This document shows, in pieces, positions 15,128-18,788 of a stretch of 18,788 nt of DNA. A program made the translations under genes and the position numbers. Numbering within the stretch: position 1 is the stretch's first letter; every line of letters begins with the position of its first letter. The stretch spans positions 1 to 18,788 of the forward strand of contig JADJPH010000015.1 of assembly GCA_016713335.1 (NCBI GenBank). The letters are read 5' to 3'. The notes beneath the pieces are model-generated. The model was not told the DNA's origin, did no database searches, and worked only from the letters and a program-made list of their open reading frames with translations. The DNA comes from Candidatus Fredericiella danica (GTDB lineage: Bacteria > Chloroflexota > Anaerolineae > Caldilineales > Caldilineaceae).

Positions 15128-16817
15128 TCAGACGGTTGCCGGAAACGCCGGTCTGAACCGGCGTTTCGTTGAAGTATCCACCGAATCAGAATCGCTCGTC
15201 AACTCAATCAAAGGGTCAAAATCAAATTCGTCCGTGTGATGGATCTGGATCCGTTTTTGCACCTCAACGGGCAGGCTGCTCCGCACCGGAAAAGTTGCAT
15301 GCAGCGTGTTCCCGTCCCACAGGATACTGATGTGCCTACCGCCCACCAACGGCAGGCTGAACAAGGCCCACCAGGACCACTGCGCCGGCCAGGTTGGCTC
15401 GATCCACACCTCACCGGCGCGAACTGAGAGGCCACAGCCACCCCACACCGCGGACGCCGCAAGTTCAGCGCCGTGGAATTCCGTGCCGGCGCCATGCACT
15501 GTGCCCGCTTGAGGTGACCATCCAAAGCGCCTGCGCCAATCTGACCACGAATTGGTCGCCTCCAACCACACCGCAGCGCCAGCTCCGGCTGCACGCACCT
15601 CGCTCATCCACCGTTCGGCGTTCACTGCGTCGCCTAGCGCCTCTGCCAGGACGGCAGCATGGGCAAGCCCCGCCATGACCTCTTGTTGGATGCCTGGGTT
15701 CGCCAGGAGTTCCGGCGCCTCCCACCGCAGGCGCACGAGTGCATCGGCGCATAGCCGGATGGACGGTGCCTGGTCTGCAAGCCAGTCAAGATCGCCCTGG
15801 TGGTGCAGATGACCATAGAGCGCTTCGAGATATGCACCGCCAGCATGCATTCTGACGCCTGCATCCGCCGGGTGCGGCGCCTGCCCAGGAAAGACCGGGA
15901 AACTCGCTGGCAATGCGCCACCCGTTTTCTCCGCGACGCGACCGGCATGCGCCAGCAAGTTGCGGGCAACGGCCAGGTCGATGGCGCCCCACGCCGCGAC
16001 AAGTTTTGGGAGATCCGCAAATGCCAACGAGGACGGGGTCCAGCCCGTCCTCAGCCGCTGCACGCTGCGAATCGCCGCAAGTTTGCCGGCATTCGTCGCC
16101 CGGTTGAACGCGGCGTCGGGCGTCCCCAGCCGGCCCAGCCGGAGTAACCTGCTCCACGCTTCGCTGCTGGCATCGAAAATCTGCTCTACGTCGCGCAAGG
16201 AGAGGAAGCCGTTCCACGCCACCTGTTCGCCCACATCGCTGAAGGTGAGCAGCAGAGGGACTTCCACAATGCCGTTCACCAGTACGTGATAAACCAGACG
16301 GCGCGGAGCCCGGATCATCCAACACAATCTCGTCCGGGTGGCCCTGTGGATTGCCAAAGATCCGTGCTTTCAGCGTTTCTCTGCTGATAGATGCCACGTG
16401 CCGGCTCTCGGATTGCGTTGCGCCACCAGCAGACCATCCACTGCGTTGGCTGAGCGGCTCACCCCAATCAATCTCGATCTCCAAGCGCAGGAGCCGATCC
16501 CCTTCCGCCTGGCACTCCAGCAGCCATAACAGGGCACGATCATCCCGCTCTTCCAGGCGTAATGATCCGCTTGGTGACGATCATGCCCTCGGTGCCGGCG
16601 ATGGTCTCCTGGTGACCTGGAAAGCACCGACCACCAGGGGCGCGGAAGCGGCCATCTTGCCAGTCGCTGATCTGCAATCGGATCGACCGCGCGTAGATGC
16701 CGCCGGCCCCGGGCCACGTGATTTCTGAAGGATCGCCATTGGCGTCGACCTGGCAGTGCACCTCTTGGTTGGCCAACTGATTGATTGGACCATCAGCCAG
16801 CGTGTTGTATTCGATGC
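15128..16817 (-). CDS. Conserved protein resembling six-hairpin (alpha/alpha) glycosidases (frameshifted N-terminus)
   Basis: About 560 residues, no named family that I can state firmly. The first 180 residues read as a beta-rich domain (GIEYNTLADGPINQLANQEV, DPSEITWPGAGGIYARSIRL, EGMIVTKRIITP, LLRLEIEIDWGEPLSQR, DGLLVAQRNPRAGTWHLSAE). A long, uninterrupted helical part follows: SDVGEQVAWNGFLSLRDVEQ, AAFNRATNAGKLAAIRSVQR, HAGGAYLEALYGHLHHQGDL and HAAVLAEALGDAVNAERWMS. It ends with strands around IEPTWPAQWSWWALFSLPLV. A beta-sandwich followed by an alpha toroid and a short final sheet is the plan of GH15/GH65/GH78/GH94-type enzymes, hence the tentative call. I see no secure catalytic acid. Frameshifts occur at about 16320, 16370, 16440, 16560 and 16630. 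No ATG opens the frame; the start near 16817 is uncertain. It begins about 30 bases after the ABC ATPase stop, in the same unit. Confidence 0.6.
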
Positions 16818-16845
16818 CTGCGGTTGGTCCAGAATCGGGTTCTCG

Positions 16846-18357
16846 CTAATTCTTCACTCCCGCCATCAGCAAGCCCAACCCTTCGCGCGTTGCTGCTCGC
16901 GGGACGACGTCGATGATCTCACCTTTGTACATGACCGCTATGCGGTCGGACAAGGCCATGATCTCGTCTAGTTCAGAGCTGACCACCAGCACAGCAACGT
17001 CTTCGTCGCGTTTTGCCACAATCTGATTGTGGATGAACTCGATCGAACCGACGTCGATGCCGCGCGTCGGTTGTGCGGCGATCAGCAGTTTGATTGGACG
17101 GCTGAATTCGCGAGCTACCACCATCTTTTGCTGGTTGCCACCGGAGAGGCTACCTGCTGCCGTCGTGACGCTGGGGGTGCGCACGTCAAACTGCTGGACC
17201 AATTCCTCGCTGTGTTCACGAATCGCCTTCTCATTGATCGTCGCGCGTCTGGAGAAAGGCGACAGGTAATAGGTGTTCAGCACCAGGTTGTCGGCAATCG
17301 AGTACGTATCCACCATGCCGTACGCATGGCGGTCTTCGGGTACATGGCTGCTCTGGCCTACGGCAGTGACCGCCGCGGGCTGGCGTTTGTCATATCCTGG
17401 TCGCTGATCCGCACGTGCCCACCACCGAGTGGCGCAGACCCGTGACCACCTCAACCAGTTCGGTCTGGCCGTTGCCTGCACCGGCGCATAAACGATCTCG
17501 CCACTTGCGGTGGACCTGCAACGAGGATGCACCCACCAACGCCGGATCGCCCGAATCGTTCTTCGCAGTAAGTTTGTCGAGTTCAGCACAACCTCTTTGG
17601 GCTGTTGCTGTCTTTAATCCACGGTCAGGATCGCCCGCGCCCTACCATCATCAGAGCCTGCATGAAGCTTTCCTGGGTTGCGGTCTTGGGATCGGCGCGG
17701 CCACCACCTTGCCATATACGCAGCGCTACGGCGATTCGATCCGCCACGCAACACTTCTTTCAGCTGTGCGTGATAAAGATGATTGCCTTACCTGACTTTT
17801 CAGCAACCCCGCTGACTTCGGCCTTCGATCTCTTGGGGTGTAAGTACTGCATTAGTTTCGTCCAGGATCAGGATATCGGCGTTGCGATAGAGCGCATGAT
17901 GATCTCAACGCGCTGGCGCATGCCAACCGGCAAGTCTTCAGCCGATCAGTACGGATCGACCGTGAGATTGTACTTTTGAGACAGAACCGTCAATCCAGGA
18001 GGCCACCTGGTTTACGGTCCAGCGACCGCTTTGGTCGGATTTCATCGCCTAACATGATGTTATCAACAACCCTCATCACTGGGACGAGTTGAAGTGCTGG
18101 TGCACCAATGCAACGCAGGGTCCTTGGGCGAACGGAACGTCACCGGCTTGCCATTGACCAGGATTTCGCCTCGGGTCGGATGGTACAGACCATAGACAAT
18201 GTTCATCGGCGTGGACTTGCCCGCTACCATTTTCGCCGAGCAGCGCCAAGATCTCACCTACGCGCCTGAGGTCAGGCTCACATCTTGATTGGCAACAACG
18301 CCTGGGAAGACCTTGGTGACGTTGCGAACTTCGAGGACAGGGTGTCTGGGCGCTCAT
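16846..18357 (-). CDS. Two-domain ABC transporter ATPase, BMP/simple-sugar type (heavily frameshifted)
   Basis: The ATPase of a nucleoside or simple-sugar importer (like RbsA/MglA, or YufO/NupO of BMP systems), with two nucleotide-binding domains over about 500 residues. Domain 1 has LEVRNVTKVFPGVVANQDVS, then Walker A GENGSGKST across a shift near 18228, then MNIVYGLYHPTRGEILVNGK, LVHQHF, the signature-like LPVGMRQRVEII and Walker B DILILDETNAVLTPQEIEG. Domain 2 has GNGQTELVEVVTGLR, PEDRHAYGMVDTYSIADNLV, the signature LSGGNQQKMVVAREFSRPIK, LLIAAQPTRGIDVGSIEFIH and VLVVSSELDEIMALSDRIAV. Domain 2 is clean from about 17345 downward. Domain 1 and the linker carry many shifts (about 18260, 18228, 18080, 17990, 17940, 17890, 17800-17400). 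An AAGGAGG box at 18364-18370 lies 6 bases before the ATG. The start overlaps the stop of the upstream permease by 4 bases (ATGA). Confidence 0.9.
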
Positions 18358-18788
18358 TCGGTGCCTCCTTCCGTCTGGTACACTTTGCCTTCAACGGCGG
18401 GCGCACACGGCCGACGAAGCCGGAGGACAGCAATGATGAGTGACGCCAGGATCATGGAGACAAATTGGCGCAGGATGGTGGTGACGCCCGCAGGAGCAGT
18501 TCGTTTTGCAGCGCCTGAGTGTAACCGAAGAGCAATGCCGCACCGGCTGACCGCAACGGCATCCAGTGCCAAAGATCATCGCCGCCAGCGAAATGAAGCC
18601 GCGGCCGGCGGTCATCCCTTCCTGGAATTGACCGACCGCCTCTAATACTAGGAAGGCGCCACCGAGCGCTGCCAGCATCCCACCGAGCATCGTGTTGATG
18701 TAGCGATAGCGATTCACGTTGATACCCACCGTATCGGCGGCGCGTGGTTGTTCTGCCGCAGGCGCGAACGCAACCCCACCGCGTATAG
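18354..18788 (-). CDS. ABC transporter permease, BMP/simple-sugar type (partial, frameshifted)
   Basis: The C-terminal part of an inner-membrane permease of the same importer; the 5' end lies outside the window. VGINVNRYRYINTMLGGMLA, ALGGAFLVLEAVGQFQEGMT and AGRGFISLAAMIFG form the conserved core of this permease class, near the cytoplasmic loop that meets the ATPase. After a shift near 18560, the frame reads SAGAALLFGYTQALQNELLL and then, after another shift near 18490, GVTTILRQFVSMILASLIIA and VLRLRRPCAP, a last membrane helix. The stop overlaps the ATPase start (ATGA, 4 bases), which signals translational coupling. The substrate (nucleoside or simple sugar) is not decided by the sequence. 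Confidence 0.85.
18364..18370 (-). promoter_or_regulatory. Shine-Dalgarno of the ABC ATPase gene
   Basis: AAGGAGG on the - strand, 6 bases before the ATG at 18357, inside the 3' end of the permease gene. It fixes the ATPase start. Confidence 0.8.

Overview
The window is GC-rich bacterial chromosome, most likely from a Chloroflexota bacterium (Caldilinea-like Anaerolineae is my guess). This rests on gene content and protein style: a zinc-ribbon membrane protein, a DUF6391-like protein, a YicI-type alpha-xylosidase with its own ABC importer, and a histone-deacetylase-like amidohydrolase. I could not run a database search, so the taxonomy is inference. A dominant property is the large number of single-base frameshifts. 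Catalytic motifs stay intact but jump between reading frames, which looks like draft-assembly indel error rather than gene decay. Shifts are dense at about 300-3600, 4050-6180 and 16370-18788, and rare at about 7100-8010 and 12600-16300.

Region 1 (1-3754, + strand): a zinc-ribbon/TM protein, a MazG-like nucleotide pyrophosphohydrolase, a DUF6391-like membrane protein, the DNA polymerase III delta subunit (holA) and recF. This is a housekeeping run of nucleotide-pool cleaning and replication/repair genes. It ends in a gene-free stretch with two copies of an imperfect tandem repeat (3646-3861).

Region 2 (3866-10584, - strand): a complete sugar-utilisation operon, read in the order lacI-type regulator, lipoprotein sugar-binding protein, two MalF/MalG-type permeases, GH31 alpha-xylosidase. 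Upstream of lacI is a good sigma70-type promoter (TTGACT, 17 bp, TACACT). A perfect CGAAGCGCTTCG-type palindrome sits over the expected transcription start, and a second degenerate copy lies 26 bp downstream. A long hairpin without a U-tract separates the binding-protein gene from the permeases. No ATPase gene is present, so a shared MsmX/UgpC-type ATPase is presumably encoded elsewhere.

Region 3 (10696-12617): a small unknown protein on the - strand, an approximately 600-bp stretch without a supportable gene that contains REP-like hairpins and short periodic repeats, and a frameshifted GNAT-family acetyltransferase on the + strand. A strong inverted-repeat terminator (12578-12617) separates it from the convergent genes to the right.

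Region 4 (12648-18788, - strand): a probable long transcription unit read as ABC permease (partial, runs off the window), two-domain ABC ATPase of the BMP/simple-sugar type, a large conserved protein that looks like an alpha/alpha-toroid glycosidase relative, a histone-deacetylase-family amidohydrolase, a TPR-like protein and nucleoside diphosphate kinase. Start/stop overlaps (4 bp at permease/ATPase, 17 bp at deacetylase/TPR) support co-translation of parts of it. I found no CRISPR array, tRNA, rRNA or insertion sequence. I see no clearly new defence or mobile system. The best leads are the glycosidase-like protein beside a BMP-type transporter, and the regulatory architecture of the xylosidase operon.
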